The notes under the pieces are model-generated. The model saw nothing but the letters and a program-made list of their open reading frames with translations. It had not been told where the DNA came from and made no database searches. From Calamus simplicifolius (taxonomy: Eukaryota; Streptophyta; Magnoliopsida; Arecales; Arecaceae), in contig UESW01004562.1 in the NCBI GenBank assembly GCA_900491605.1, positions 563,221 through 627,220 on the forward strand: DNA of 64,000 nucleotides, given 5' to 3'. The translations under genes were made by a program, and so were the position numbers. Position 1 is the first letter of the stretch; each line of letters starts with the position of its first letter. Shown piece after piece: positions 20,236 to 32,283 of the stretch.

Positions 20236-21443
20236 GTGGGCAGCTTGCAATTTCAGCTTTCTTGCCTCCTTACGGTCGGCTGGGAGCGACCCTTCTTTGA
20301 GATACCTCGAGATAGGGTCGAACCAGGATGGCTCGGTCTCAATCTGCATCACTCGGTCTGCCTCCGCAATGCTAGGCTTTTCCAGGATTTCCAGGGGAAA
20401 CTTTTGTTCGGCACTCATTGATTCCGCAGTCGCCAGTCGGGATAATAGATCGGCACGGGCATTCTCGGATCTGGGGATCTGGATAACTTCAAATTCATAG
20501 AAGTGGGAAAGCAAGTCCCGCACCTGCTGGAGATATTGAATCATGTTTGGCTCCCAGGCCTCAAACTCGCTCCGCACGTGGCCAGCCACCAATTAAGAGT
20601 CGGTGAAGGCATTTAACTTCTTCACTTTGAGGTCACGGGCGATTCGAAGTCTAGCGAGCAGAGCTTCATACTCGGCTTCGTTATTGAAGGCTGGGAAGGA
20701 GAAGCGAACGCCATACTCGAAGGTAGCCCCTTCTGGGTTGGTGAGGATTAGGCCAGCGCCTGAGCCACCGGCATTGGATGATCCGTCAACATGGAGCAGC
20801 CACAGGGCATTAGATTTCGGTTGCTCGGAGGAGTCTGGAGTGAAACCATCCTCTGGGATAGTACATTCAAGGCGGAAGTCAGCTAGAACCTGGGCCTTGA
20901 TGGCCGAGCGAGGCTGGTATCAGATGTCATACTCGCTTAGTTCGACGGCCCATTTAGCCATCCTTCCTGATGTCTCCAGGTGATGAACCACCGCCTTGAT
21001 GGGTTGGTCGGTGAGAACTATCACAAAATGCGACTAGAAATATGGCCGCAGCCTCCGAACCGACGTTACCAGGGCCAAAACCAACTTCTTGATCTGGGTG
21101 TACCTTGTCTCGGCGTCCTGGAGTAGTTTGCTGACATAGTAGATCGGCTTTTGGGTCTTTTTCTCTTCTCTGACCAAAACTGAGCCAATTGCGCCTTCTG
21201 AAACCGTCAAGTACAGGAATAGCATCTTTTCCGAGTTGGGGCTGCTGAGGAGGGGTGGAGAGCCGAGATACCTCTTGAGGTCCTCGAATGATTTCTGACA
21301 CTCGGGAGTCCATTGAAAATTCTTGGCAGATCGGAGAGCTTTAAAGAAGGGAAGACACCTTTCGGCCGATCGAGCTACGAAGCGGTTGAGGGCTGCGATC
21401 CTTCCTGTCAGGCGCTGGACCTCTTTGATAGATGTTGGGGGTG
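20236..21443 (-). pseudogene. Element D RNase H and second (archaeal-type) RNase H
   Basis: After the RT connection, the original RNase H is seen as the region from SEGAIGSVLVREE to PIYYVSKLL near 21110-21190. A second, unrelated RNase H follows. It shows HVDGSSNAGGSGAGL near 20790, NNEAEYEALLARLRIA near 20690 and the closing SENARADLLSRLAT near 20450. RNase H degrades the RNA strand after first-strand synthesis. The extra archaeal-type RNase H is a known acquisition of the Tat lineage. Stops and a frameshift interrupt the region. Confidence 0.82.
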
Positions 21444-22330
21444 TCATTTGCTGAAGGGCTTGAATCTTCTGCGGGTTGGCTTTAATGCCTCGCTGAGAAA
21501 CCATGAAGCCCAGAAACTTCCAGAATTGATACCGAAGGCACACTTTGTTGGATTGAGCTTCATCCGAAATTTTCGGAGTATCGCGAAGCTCTCAGAGAGG
21601 TCCTCAAGGTGCTGGGAAGCTTCTTTGCTTTTGACCAGCATGTCGTAGACATATACCTCTATGTTTTGGCCGATTTGCTTCTTGAAGACCTTGTTGACCA
21701 GCCTTTGGTAAGTTGCACCTACATTCTTCAGACCAAAAGGCATGACACGGTAGCAATATGTACCCCGATCAGTTATGAAGGCGGTCTTTTCTTCATCCTT
21801 AGGCACCATTCGGATTTGATTGTAGCCGGAATAGGCGTCCATGAAGGTTAGCATCTGATGCCCTAAAGTAGCATCTACAAGCTGATCGATCCGAGGGAGA
21901 GGGAAGCTATCTTTCGGGCGGGCTTTATTGAGGTTGGTGAAGTCGATGCAGATCTGCTCTTTGCCATTCGACTTCTTTATCATGACTACATTGGATAACC
22001 AGCTCGGATAGTTTACCTCCCAAATGAAGTTTGCCTTAACAAGTTCGTTGACTTCTTCCTCAATTGCATTCTGCCGCTCAGGGGCGAAGCTCCTCTTCTT
22101 CTGCTTTATGGGCCAGGACATCTCATCCACATTAAGATGATGGACGAGAACATCCGGGCTGATTCCCGGCATATCGGAAGCTGACCAGGCAAAAACATCA
22201 GCATTCCTTTGGAGAAAGTCGATCAGCTCCGTCCGAGGTTTTCCTTTTAGCAGTGACCCGATCTTTATAGTTCAGTCTGGCCGAGCTTCGTTCAGCGGCA
22301 CCTCCTCCAGCTCTTCAGCTGGTTCTCCAT
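21444..22330 (-). pseudogene. Element D reverse transcriptase, active site mutated
   Basis: A 242-codon open stretch reads as gypsy reverse transcriptase, with INE-type start (NELVKANFIWEVNYPSW), CIDFTNLNKA, motif A FMDAYSGYNQI and MPFGLKN. The catalytic motif C reads YVYDML at 21653-21642 instead of YVDD, so one of the two metal-binding Asp residues is Tyr. It continues in frame from protease. Element B keeps YVDD. The enzyme would be inactive even if expressed. Confidence 0.92.
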
Positions 22331-22479
22331 GTTGCTCGGCAAAATCTTTTCGAGCGTCCAGTCCATCAACCTCGGGCAATTTGGATTGCAGACTGGTGAC
22401 GAAACACTGCCGAGCTACAGCTTGGTTTCCTCAGACTACTCCCACTCCCCATCCATAGGTAACTTCATTGCTAAGTGCG

Positions 22480-22940
22480 GAATAGAGACAGCGGCTCTAA
22501 GGGACACAGGCTGGGTTCCCAAAAATTGCATTGTAGGGCGACCGAAGCTTGGTCACCAGAAAATCTGTGTGGACCGTGGCAATGGAAGGCCAAATTCCTG
22601 CACGGACCGTCAAGGTCACGACTCCTTCCGGGGTGATAATATCACCGGTGAACCCCATTAGGGTGGAGTCCACAGCTCGGAGATTCTTCATAAGCAGTTT
22701 CATCTTTAGAAACACATCGAGATACAAAACATTGACGGAGCTTCCAATATCAATGAGAATTCGATCTACATCATAGTTGTTCAGATTAAGGGATACAACC
22801 AACGCATCATCATACGAGAACTGTATTTTCTGGAGGTCGTTGTCGGAGAAGGAGAGCTCATTTGTTCGTGCTTTCTTTGGCGCCAAACCTTCTTCATCGT
22901 TCCGCCCACTCGACGGACTGCCAACTGCCTCGATCACATT
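22480..22940 (-). pseudogene. Element D aspartic protease
   Basis: The segment contains RILIDIGSSVNVLYLDVF near 22750. A retropepsin would have D-S/T-G, but here the middle residue is Ile (DIG), which should impair catalysis. It lies in the same frame as gag upstream and RT downstream, consistent with a single Gag-Pol polyprotein. Its role would be to cleave that polyprotein. Confidence 0.85.
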
Positions 22941-24475
22941 AATGTGACTAGCGACCAGAGGATTCGGAGGAGGAGGTTGTTGAGGCTCAGGTTGACGATC
23001 GCCCCCATTCCTTGGCTCGGGTGCTCTCCTGAATTGGTCCAGCCTACCCCGCTGGATGAGCCTTTCGATCTCGTTCTTCAGCTACCATCACTCCTCAATG
23101 TCGTGGCCATGATCCCGATGGTAGCGGCAATATTTGGTGGGATCTCTCCGGGTAGCATTCCTTTGGAGAGGAGGTGGTCGGGGGAGCTGGCGCTCTATCA
23201 TCATGAGGATCTCTGCCCTTGGAGCAGTGAGCGGAGTGAACCGGTTGAACCTCCTTGGCGGGCTCCAGGTGTGGTTCCTCGGCGGGGGCGGAGGAACCCT
23301 TTGGCGGTGAGGTGGACTTGGCTGGCGGGTGGATCGGTGCTTGTCCGAGCCCTTGGGCTCCTTTTTTTTTGTCAGCTCGGTACGGGCAGCTCTCCATGAT
23401 TCTTCTACTCTGGCATATTTGTCTGCTAGAGCCATCATATCAGAGAGGTTCTGAGGGTAGCTGACCTCCAGCACCAGGTAAAAGTCACTCTCCTTCAATA
23501 CTCCGCCTACTAGGGCGGACATGGCCACCTCATGATTAAGGTGATCCACTTCCAACATGGCCGTATTAAAACGGCTGAGATATTTTTTCAAGGAATTCCC
23601 CTCTCTCTGCTTAACCTCAGAGAGGAAGTCGGATCTCTGCCGGTGACGATGGCTGCTGACGAACTGGCTGATGAAGAGGTGGCTTAGCTCGTCGAACGAA
23701 CTAACGGAACCTGGTTTCAAAGCATTGAACCAGGTTCGAGCGGATCCCCTAAGGGTGGAGGGGAAGGCACGGCAGAGGATCACATCTGATGCCCCGTGGA
23801 GCATCATGATCGATCTGAAGCTTCTGAGGTGGTCGTCGGGATCGGAGGCCCCATGATAGGGCTCGATGGCGAGCAGCTTCACGTGGGAGGGAATCACTTC
23901 CTCCATGATTCCCTTGGAAAAGGGAATGCCCTGCTCCGTCTAATGGTGGAGCGGATGGGCCTGCTTGGCGGCATCTAACTCCTGGCGCATTTCCCAGAGT
24001 TGCTGGCGGATCTCTTCAGGCACAACAGGAGGGGCCAGACGAGGAGAGAAATGAGACGGTGTCGAGTCATGGCGAGAGAACACCGGAGAGAGGGATCGGG
24101 CCCACCGAGATCGGGGAAGATCTTTGCCATGGCCTCCTTGGGGGGCTTGCTCAGCTTTCCTAGGGTGGCGAGGGGGGTCTACAACCCCATGCGGGCCGAA
24201 GGAGGAGATCTCCGGATGAGCGGGGGCTGCATTCTCCTCAGGAGGATGCGAGGCAGGAGCGGCTGGTCGGGGAGCTTCAAAGCGCCCCTGAATCAAGTGG
24301 GTTAGAGCTGGACTTGCTGGACCAGCGAGGCAAACTGGTCATGGGTCACTAGGGCCATCGGTGGCGATGGAGTCTCAACTGGCGGCGGTGGTGGCGCTAC
24401 ACTGCTCATCGGATCAGGTCTTTGGGAGGCGACCTGATCCTAGGCTTCGAAGGTAGCCTTTCTTCGGTTGGCCAT
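22941..24475 (-). pseudogene. Element D gag
   Basis: The start ATG at 24475 (MANRRKATFEA) matches the start in B (MVNRRRAM). The central retrotransposon Gag domain (EPYHGASDPDDHLRSF ... TWFNALKPGS) occupies about 23860-23600, and a motif RYHRDHGHDIEE near 23100 stands where a nucleic-acid-binding knuckle is expected. In-frame stops lie in codon 12, before 23906, and just after the knuckle, with one frameshift near 24300. Gag would form the virus-like particle that packages the RNA. Confidence 0.88.
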
Positions 24476-24539
24476 GGAAGGAGTTCTCTCTCAGATCGAG
24501 ATCCTTGTCTCCTGAATCATAAGTTTATGGGACTTGAGA

Positions 24540-24559
24540 CCCTTCCTCTAGCGCCAATT
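24540..24559 (-). other. Primer-binding site of element D
   Basis: On the minus strand AATTGGCGCTAGAGGAAGGG follows the 5' LTR directly. Element B has the same TTGGCGCTAGAGGAAGGG. Confidence 0.85.
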
Positions 24560-25450
24560 TGTTGCTGTTGAAATATGTCCTCCGACTCGGGCGCGATCGG
24601 GTCTGGGACGGGCTCCCTCCTGGGCGGACCTGCAAAACAGTTCTCACACGAGAGGCGTTGGGGGTGGCCCTCCGCGGAAGACCCTCTGACGCTTAAGTCA
24701 GCGGGGATTGGCAATCAACAAACAAAAGGAGAAGGCTCTCGCTGAAGAGTCTCTCCAAGGGTGGCCTTTCGAGAGCTCTGAGCAGAGCGCTAATGGCGAA
24801 AAATGAGGGAAGCCAAGACAGAAGGAGAGTGTGCCGGTGAGCAAGTGCGCATACCTGAGGAGTCAGTAGATGACTCTATTTATAGAGGATCACCTGATTC
24901 CCTGGGGGCGTCGTGGGTCCAAAAGTCGTTAGGATTTGAATCCAGTTTGTTATGAGGTCAGTAAGATTTGCATCTTGTTGGTTAGAGGATCGACGACTGG
25001 GAGAACTGGTTGATGTCTCGAGATTTGGCGGTATATAGGTTCTAGGGCTCTAGGCCACTCTCGCGGGTTCCTAGGCCACTCTCAGATATAATTTCTGTTT
25101 GGAATCTTACGGATTTGAACTCTTTCGCACCGAATTCCGCAGAGGTTCTTGAATGCCTGGGTCTAGCCGGGGTATAATAATGACTCGGCTGATGAGGCAC
25201 AGTCGGATAGCTCGACCGGAGCCGAGAGAGACGATATAGCTCGGCTGAGGCCGATAGATGATATAGTTCGGCTGAAGCCGAGAGATGTGATGCGCGCCTT
25301 AGGAATCCTTGGCTCAGTGAGGGGCTAAGGCGCCCCGATTCACTGAGACTGACTTGTCTCTAGCGAGTATTATTCAGCACGTGGGAGTCTGGATTGATCT
25401 TAGTCCCCTTGCACGATTATTTATGCAATGGCAAGTTTACCCCTCAACAA
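24560..25450 (-). repeat. Element D 5' LTR (right copy)
   Basis: It reads TGTTGCTGTTGAAAT to CCCCTCAACA on the plus strand. The sense-strand promoter element TATAAATA lies at 24884-24877. It keeps a segment of about 46 bp that the left LTR has lost. Confidence 0.93.
24877..24884 (-). promoter_or_regulatory. TATA box in the 5' LTR of element D
   Basis: TATAAATA within CTCTATAAATAGAGTC on the minus strand. The same site occurs in the other LTR at 13116-13123. Confidence 0.65.
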
Positions 25451-25455
25451 TACTT

Positions 25456-27430
25456 TTAGTCCTCAAGATTTTAATCGAGGCTCGCATTAGTCACCAAACA
25501 TTCAGTTATTATCATTTAAATCTTCGTATCTTAAAATATAATATTTTCAATGTTTGCTGTATATAAACAAGTAAAATTGCTAAAATAGTTGATGCATCAT
25601 TCTAGAACAAACATATGAATTAGTTGATAAGATGATGTATTATTTATCCTACCAATTTTAACTTTATAAATAATATTTTTAAAACTTGAGAATTTAAGTG
25701 AAAATAATTAAAATTTTGATAACCAATTAAAATATATTTTAAGCAAAAGTTGAAGGACCAAAAAGTAAATTAAAATTTATCAAATTTAAACATGACCCAA
25801 CCTTACTTACTTCAATCCCGACTCTACTTGCATGATAACAACAACAATGAATTCTAAACTAATTAAAATTTATTATATAAAGTTCTTTATTTAATTTAAT
25901 TTTAAATTATATATTTTTTTATAAAATATAAAAATTTTAAAGATTTTGCCGACTTTTCTTGCTAACGAGGTGTGAAAGATGCTTTTTAGCGCACACCATT
26001 TGCGGAGAAATCCTCACTGAAAGGAACCAATTGCGATCTATCTATTTCTCCCATGGCGGAGAAACGTTTGGAAGGTGCACAGAACGGACGCCACACACCC
26101 GAGAGCTTGGTTGCAGTGAGAGTGAGACGTCCTTTTTGGCTTCAACTGGGCTTTTCTTTCGCTTTCCTTCTTCGCCCTCTCTCGAGCGCCTCTACCTTGG
26201 TCGCCATTGACTCGGAACGAGGACTTGGGTGCCACCGTGATCCTCTAAGGCTGTGTGTAACGATCTTGGCCCGGATCCGCAGCATCTATGAACTCCTTTT
26301 GTAAATAAAAAAATAAAAAAATAAAACAAAAACAAAAATAAAAAAAAGAAAAAAAATTAAAAACAAAAACAAAAAAAAAAAAAAAACAAAAAACAAAAAC
26401 AAAACAAAAACAAAAAAAAATAAAAACAAAACAAAAATAAAACAAAACAAACGTATAAAGTTCATATCAACTTAAGTTATTACAGTCCAAAAAGAATCCA
26501 ATTGGTACTTGTTCATCTTTCTTAATTGGTTATAAACCATACAATCAACTTACAATTTTTTGGGCACAAGATTTCACTTTGTCCCTGCACCTTCGATTGG
26601 TGCGTAGCTCTGATAGCCCTAGGCCCGTAGCATCCACGAACCCGTTTCATTACAAAAAAGCAAGATGGACAAGGTTCACACAACTTGGATCACCACAGTT
26701 CAAAAGGAATCCAATTGGTACTTGTCCATCTTCTTTAACTTGTTATAAAACATACAACCAACTTTCAATTTTTTGATATAGGAATATTGAGAGAGGCATC
26801 ACGATCTACCCCTTACATGGGCATCACACCGTATTTAAAATAAAAAATATAAAAATATTTAAAAACATCTTCTTATTCTCAAAAGTTATAACTATAAAAA
26901 AATAAATTAATTAAAAAAAAGTTAATCAGTTTTCTGAACTTATTCTTTAAAAATTTTTTTAAAAAAACTAGAGTTATTTCTTAAAATATAAAATTATTAT
27001 TAAAAAATAATTATTTTTTAAAATAAACTTTATTTTATATACTTATTTAAAGATAATATTTTAAAAATTAAACACTACGCGTGGATCCATGGACGGAAAA
27101 AGCCGTGCCCGTTGGCAATATAACAACCCATCATATTGGCAAGCCGTCCGCCCATATTATGCCCAATTCCTTTTGTGGAATAGTTTTGTGATGATTAGTT
27201 GATTGTGAGTGATGCGAGACTTGAGCTCATGCGTTTATCATGAGGCCTTCCTCGGTCCAACTTTCCTTCGCATGCCAATCTTTGAGCCGAAGACTGGCAT
27301 GGATCCTGGATTGGACGTTTTCTCTAAATAGTCGGCATTTTTCACGTGCCTTTATGCATGTGGGCATCGTTTCAAGATGCTGCTTCTAAATTTCATACCC
27401 AGCAGATATAAGAACCGTTCAATTAGAAAT
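25456..27430. other. Spacer between elements D and C
   Basis: Mostly AT-rich. An 83-codon open frame at 26053-26304 (plus) has no recognised domain. A-rich simple sequence fills about 26303-26450. Two similar blocks of about 80 bp sharing 'aatccaattggtacttgt' lie at 26484-26562 and 26695-26774, and short matches around 26268 and 26625 suggest an older, larger duplication. Confidence 0.5.
26303..26450. repeat. A-rich simple repeat (AAAAAC/AAAAT type)
   Basis: About 150 bp is nearly pure A interrupted by single C, T or G. The Phe-rich open frame on the other strand is an artefact of this composition. Confidence 0.9.
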
Positions 27431-27435
27431 TAAGT

Positions 27436-29016
27436 TGATGGCCATTTGATCACGTGAGCAATAAAGATAATAATTTTTAAATGATATCCTTTTAAGATAA
27501 TAATTTTTAGATAATTTTTTTAAACGGCCACGATGATCTTTTTAGACGGCTTAATTTCTAGGTGGCCTCACGTTTTCTTTTCGAAAGGCACAATGGGCAT
27601 TAAACATTTTCTTTACGGCATTGCTCCCATCATGATGACGAAAAAGAACAAAAAGAAAAAGGGCGAGCATTTAATGATGTAGAAACGGTCATAATGACTT
27701 GGCCAGCATTTAATGGATGGAGCGTCATAGGCATGTAATGTTAGCACTCTATCTCGGCCCGATATTTATGGCTGCCACGTAGGCCAGCATTTAATGGAGT
27801 GGAGCCCCGTGACGCGAAGGAAGGGTGAGATCCAAGTCAGCCTCGTCCAGGCACTCCATCTCGGTCACGGACGTCCCATTCCCGGCATTTATGGTTGCCA
27901 CTTGGTCAGACGCGTAATGATAAGAGAGGAGAAAGTCCTCCTTCCGCTCTCTTCTAGGTCGGCCCCCCTCGGCATCGTCCCGGCCTATTCCAAATCGGCC
28001 CTGCCCCGGCATAGTCCCGTCTCGGTTTCAACATTCATATTATATCTTTCGCACCAAGGCATTTATTGCCTCATAAAGGCCACGTGCACCCACATGCTCT
28101 AAGGCATTTATTGCCTTATTCTCTCCCCTTTATTAAGAAATCCTCAATGGCCTCCAGCTTGGCCTAGGCGCCCCAGCTTGGCCACAGACATCTTGCCTCG
28201 GCCATGAATAGTGCTCGACCATCTCAGCCTTGGCCATAAATAGTGCTCGGTCACCTCAGCCTCGGCCTCGGCCATGAATAGTGCTCGACCTCGTTATGAA
28301 TAGTGATATGCAAGCACTATATAATCAATGCTCTCTAAGGGACAGCTGGCTTTAACTCCCAACTCTTCCATCCCAGACGGATGTGTGGCTCGTGATGGTG
28401 ACGAGACTCCACCACCTTTTATCTTTCTTCCTGCAGTGGTCAAATCAAAAGGCCATCCACTTTGACGGAACTTGACCCACCAACCAACTGCAGCCATCCA
28501 CTCTGACGGGACTTGACCTGCAGTCCTGACATATCAAAGAAGGAAGCAAGCTCTGCCATTGCTGCCATCACCTTAAATGCTCTTACAAGTGGCGACACCT
28601 CAAGCCTCATAGACATCAACTCTGACACTTCACCCACCAAAGTCATCATTATGAGGCCTCAACCACTCAAATCAGATAGACTCCATACACCTATAAAATG
28701 GGTAAGAGGGACCCCCAACCAGGTAACTAAGAACTGATAACTTCGATAACACACTCATAACACTCCAAAATGCTCATTCTTGCTCACAGAGAGCTCTCCT
28801 CTGAACCTCTCTCTCTCTCTTTCGAGCTTCCTCAAGCACACGGCTGTTGCCCAGAGCACTGACTTGAGCGTCAAAGGGTCCCCGCCGGAATCTCCAGCCC
28901 CCGGGACTTTTTGCAGGCTTCTAGATGCGAGAAGCTCGCCGGAAGATCCCGGGCTCGCTGGAAAAGGCGATCGGACGCTAGAGGATGTTCGAGTGGGGGG
29001 TGATCTGGCAGCATCA
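27436..29016 (+). repeat. Element C 5' LTR (1581 bp)
   Basis: U3 contains 'ggcatttatggctgcca'-type units of about 115 bp. Then come TATAAAA at 28692-28698, GGGTAAGAGGGACC, a CT-rich leader and a U5 with 'actgacttgagcgtc'. It ends GGCAGCATCA. Confidence 0.92.
28692..28698 (+). promoter_or_regulatory. TATA box in the 5' LTR of element C
   Basis: CCTATAAAATGGGTAAGAG. The same string occurs in the 3' LTR at 31438-31444, and a weaker form occurs in element A. Confidence 0.68.
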
Positions 29017-29017
29017 G

Positions 29018-29038
29018 ATTGGCGCACCATGTAGGGGG
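29018..29038 (+). other. Primer-binding site of element C
   Basis: ATTGGCGCACCATGTAGGGGG starts two bases after the 5' LTR and is close to the site in element A. Confidence 0.8.
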
Positions 29039-29094
29039 AGAAAGCAGAGTTCTGTGATACTAAGCTACAAGCTCTCACTCCCTCTACGACAACA

Positions 29095-29175
29095 ATGGTG
29101 GATAAAAATATGGTGATGACAAAGACCCAAGAGACTTCCACCAGTAACGCTAGGGGAGCACCCTCAACGAGCTGA
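29095..29175 (+). pseudogene. Element C gag N-terminal remnant (26 codons)
   Basis: An ATG opens a frame including MTKTQETSTSNARG before a stop. It corresponds to MVKTRAQEASTSYAGG in element A. No further gag sequence is recognisable. Confidence 0.6.
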
Positions 29176-29426
29176 GCAACAGGAGGCTGGCTCTCTGTTC
29201 CATCGTCACCACTATTTCGGGCCATTCAAGCAGAGCATCGTGCCACCCTCACTCTGCAAGTCCAAACATCCATGGCAGCTGCCCAAAAGCTACGGGAGCA
29301 ATATTTCGTGGCCTCACGGCAACAAACAAGAGCCCATGCTGCTCCTTTAGTTGTCGCTCAAGCCATCTACCATCCATCCGGTGAGAGATCTCCCCAGCGA
29401 GAGACTCACCACTGTCATATTTCTCT

Positions 29427-29895
29427 GGAGCTCACTGGCATCGCGGCTAACGGGACACTACTCGGCCCCGGCACAGAAGTGCCTCCCGAGCCGGTTTAAG
29501 TCCCTAACAGCTTCGTACCCGGTCTAGTCACCCCTCGGGTGGCACACAAACCCCCGAGGTGTTCAAAAGGAGCTCACCGACATTGCAGCTAACGGGACAC
29601 CACTCGGCCGCGGCACAAAAGTGCCCCCCGAGTCGGTTCAAGTCCCTAACAACTCCGTACCCGATCAAATTGCCTCTTGGGCGGCACACAAACCCTCGAG
29701 GTGGTTCAAAAGGAGCTCATCGGCATCTCGACTAACGGGACACCACTCGGCCCGGTACAGAAGTGCCCCCTGAGTCGGTTCAAGTCCCTAACAGCTCCAT
29801 ACCTGATCGAGTCGCTCCTCGGGCGGCACACAAACCCCCCGAGATGGTACAAAAGGAGCTCACCGGCATCGCGGCTAATGGGACACCACTCGGCT
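29427..29895 (+). repeat. 143-bp tandem repeat inside element C, about 3.3 copies
   Basis: Units start GGAGCTCACCGGCATCGC and carry 'ctaacgggacaccactcgg' and 'cgggcggcacacaaac'. Starts at 29427, 29569, 29712 and 29855 give 142-143-bp spacing. Confidence 0.92.
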
Positions 29896-30074
29896 CACCG
29901 GCATCAGCAGCATTATTTCAGCCTCATCGGCTTTATTTTTGCCTCAGCGGCTAACTGACAAGCATTCCTTCAAAAATTGGCGTACGCTGCTTTGAGTGGA
30001 GGGCATAAGGTAATTAATTTACCTCCAAAATTTCTTAAAGTTCTACACTCCTTTCGCTTAGCTGATACGGGCAC

Positions 30075-30101
30075 ATAAGCTCAAGGAGTGTAGGGAGCAT
30101 T
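30075..30101 (+). other. Polypurine tract of element C
   Basis: AAGGAGTGTAGGGAGCAT precedes the 3' LTR. It is less pure than the tracts of B and D. Confidence 0.6.
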
Positions 30102-31759
30102 TGATGGGGCCAGTTGACCCCATGGGCAATAAATACAACAATTTTTGAATGACATCCTCTCAAGATAGCGATTTACAGACAATTTTCTTAAGCGGGCCAC
30201 GTTATGTGTGTGGGTTCGTCAAGGGCATTCTGTCATTAATGGCCAATAGTCAAGTCAAAAGAGTTGGAGCATTTAATGGTGCAGAAACGGTCATAATGAC
30301 AGCATTTAATGGTGGAGCATCATAGGCGCGTAATGCAAGGAGAGGAGAAAGTCCAAGTTAGCCCGCCCTGGCACTCCTCGGCCCAGGCATTTATGGCTGC
30401 CACATAAGCCAGCATTTAATGGAGTTGAGCATCACGGACGCGAAGGAAGGGAGAGGTCCAAGTCGGCCCCATCCAGGCACTCCATCTCGGCCACGGACGT
30501 CCCGTTCCGCTTCGTCCCGGTATTTATGGCCGCCAGTTGGTTAGCATTTAATTGAATGGACGCGAAGGAAGGGAGAGGTCCAAGTCGGCCCCGTCCGGGC
30601 ACTCCATCTCGGCCACGGACATCCCGTCCCGGCATTTATGGCCGCCAGTTGGTTAGCATTTAATGGAATGGAGCGTCATGGACGCGTAATGAGAAGAGAG
30701 GAGAAAGTCCAAGTCACCTTCTCCCGCTCTCTTTTGTGTCGGCCCCCTTCGGCATCGTCCCGGCCTCTTCCAAGTCGACACCGCCTGTCTCTGCTTCCAC
30801 AACCATATTATATCTTTCGCACCAAGCCATTTATTGCCTCATAAAGGCCATATGCACCCACCTGCTCTAAGGCATTTATTGCCTTATTCTCTCCCCTTTA
30901 TTAAGAAGTCTTCAACGGCCTCGAGCTTGGCCACAGACATCTCGCCTCGCCATGAATAGTGCTCGGCCATCTCAGCTTTGGCGATGAATAGTGCTAGGCC
31001 ACTTCAGCCGCCTCGGCCATGAACAGTGCTCGGCCTCGTTATGAACAGTGCCATGCAAGCACTCTATAATCAACGCTCTCTAAGGGACAGCTGGCTTCAA
31101 CTTCCAACTCTTCCATCCCAGACGAATGTATGGCTCATGATGGTGATGAGACTCCACCACCTTTTATCTCTCTTCCCTGTAGCGGTCAAATCAAAAGACC
31201 ATCCACTTTGACGGAACTTGACCCACCAACCAGTTGCAGCCACCCACTCTGACGGGACTTGACCTGCATTCCTAACATATCAAAGAAGGAAGCAAGCTCT
31301 GCCATTGCTGCCATCACCTTAAATGCTCTTACAAGTGACGGCACCCCAAGCCTCACACACATCAACTCTAACACTTCACCCATCAAAGTCATCATTATGA
31401 GGCCTTAACCAATCAAATCAGATAGACTCCATACACCTATAAAATGGGTAAGAGGGACCCCCGACCAGGTAACTAAGAACTGATAACTCCGGTAACACAC
31501 TCATAACACTCCAAAATGCTCATTCTTGCTCACAGAGAGCTCTCATCTGAGCCTCTCTCTCTCTTTCGAGCTTCCTCAAGCTCATGGCTATTGCCCAGAG
31601 CACTGACTTGAGCGTCAAAGGGTTCCCGTCGGAATCTTCGGCCCCCGAAACTTTTTGCAGGCTCCCAGATGCGAGAAGCTCGCCGAAAGATCCCGAGCTC
31701 GCTGGAAAAGGCGACCGGACGCTCACGGATGTTCGAGGGGGGATGATCTGACTGCATCA
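30102..31759 (+). repeat. Element C 3' LTR (1658 bp)
   Basis: It starts TGATGGGGCC and ends GACTGCATCA. It carries an extra copy of the roughly 115-bp U3 unit (around 30438-30670), which explains part of the length difference from the 5' LTR. TATAAAA is at 31438-31444. Confidence 0.92.
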
Positions 31760-31764
31760 TAAGT

Positions 31765-32283
31765 CAAGAAAGAAACCATGATAAGATTTTCCTATCAAAA
31801 AGAAGAAGCATATATATGAGTCTTGATATGGTATATCTTTTGACGGATCGGCATATGTGCTGAAGCTCAACATGGTATGAGTAGGACCAAATCAAATAAT
31901 ACTTGATCTCGATCTAACCTAATTTTATATTTAAATTATAATTTTAGTTCGAAACTCAATTTATTTATTGATTGAATTAGATTTATAAAAAGAATATGAG
32001 ACACAACGAGTCATTCAAATTGATTAGAGGTCAAGGTCGAATGCAAAATGTTATGGTTTGGAACGATTTGATCAAATTATTTGCATTTAAATCAAATTTA
32101 AGTTGGATTAGGTCTATTTTCTATCAATCTAAATTAAATTTGGACAATATATGTATCAAGTTATATCACAGGTCAAAATTGAAATGATAAGACTGGGACT
32201 AGACTTAGAATTTAGATTGGGTGCCATTTTTGAACCCAACCCAACCAGCAAATCTTTAAATATGAATTATATTAGGTCTAATT
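31765..32283. other. AT-rich spacer
   Basis: No gene or element terminus is visible between element C and the duplicated block that starts at 32284. Confidence 0.55.

Larger units (their letters stand above)
12799..25450 (-). mobile_element. Element D: Tat-lineage Ty3/gypsy retrotransposon
   Basis: LTRs of 844 and 891 bp (TGTTG...CAACA) bracket 10.9 kb. The 5-bp duplication atact flanks the element at 12794-12798 and 25451-25455. PBS and PPT show that it reads on the minus strand. The order is gag, protease, reverse transcriptase, RNase H, second RNase H, integrase. A spacer with tandem arrays follows, then an antisense gene next to the 3' LTR. The second RNase H and the antisense gene are Tat-lineage traits. 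A sample of the LTRs looks about 95 percent identical, so the copy is not recent. Its pol has lost catalytic residues. Confidence 0.94.
27436..31759 (+). mobile_element. Element C: non-autonomous LTR retrotransposon, relative of A
   Basis: LTRs of 1581 and 1658 bp (TGATGG...GCATCA) enclose only 1085 bp. The duplication taagt lies at 27431-27435 and 31760-31764. PBS, gag start remnant and PPT are present, and there is no pol. Leader, U5 and PBS are recognisably the same as in element A, so the two families share an ancestor and probably a helper, although their U3 arrays differ. Confidence 0.94.

Noticed and set aside
26245..26445. Phe-rich minus-strand open frame resembling a membrane protein
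   Set aside because: It is the translation of A-rich simple sequence.
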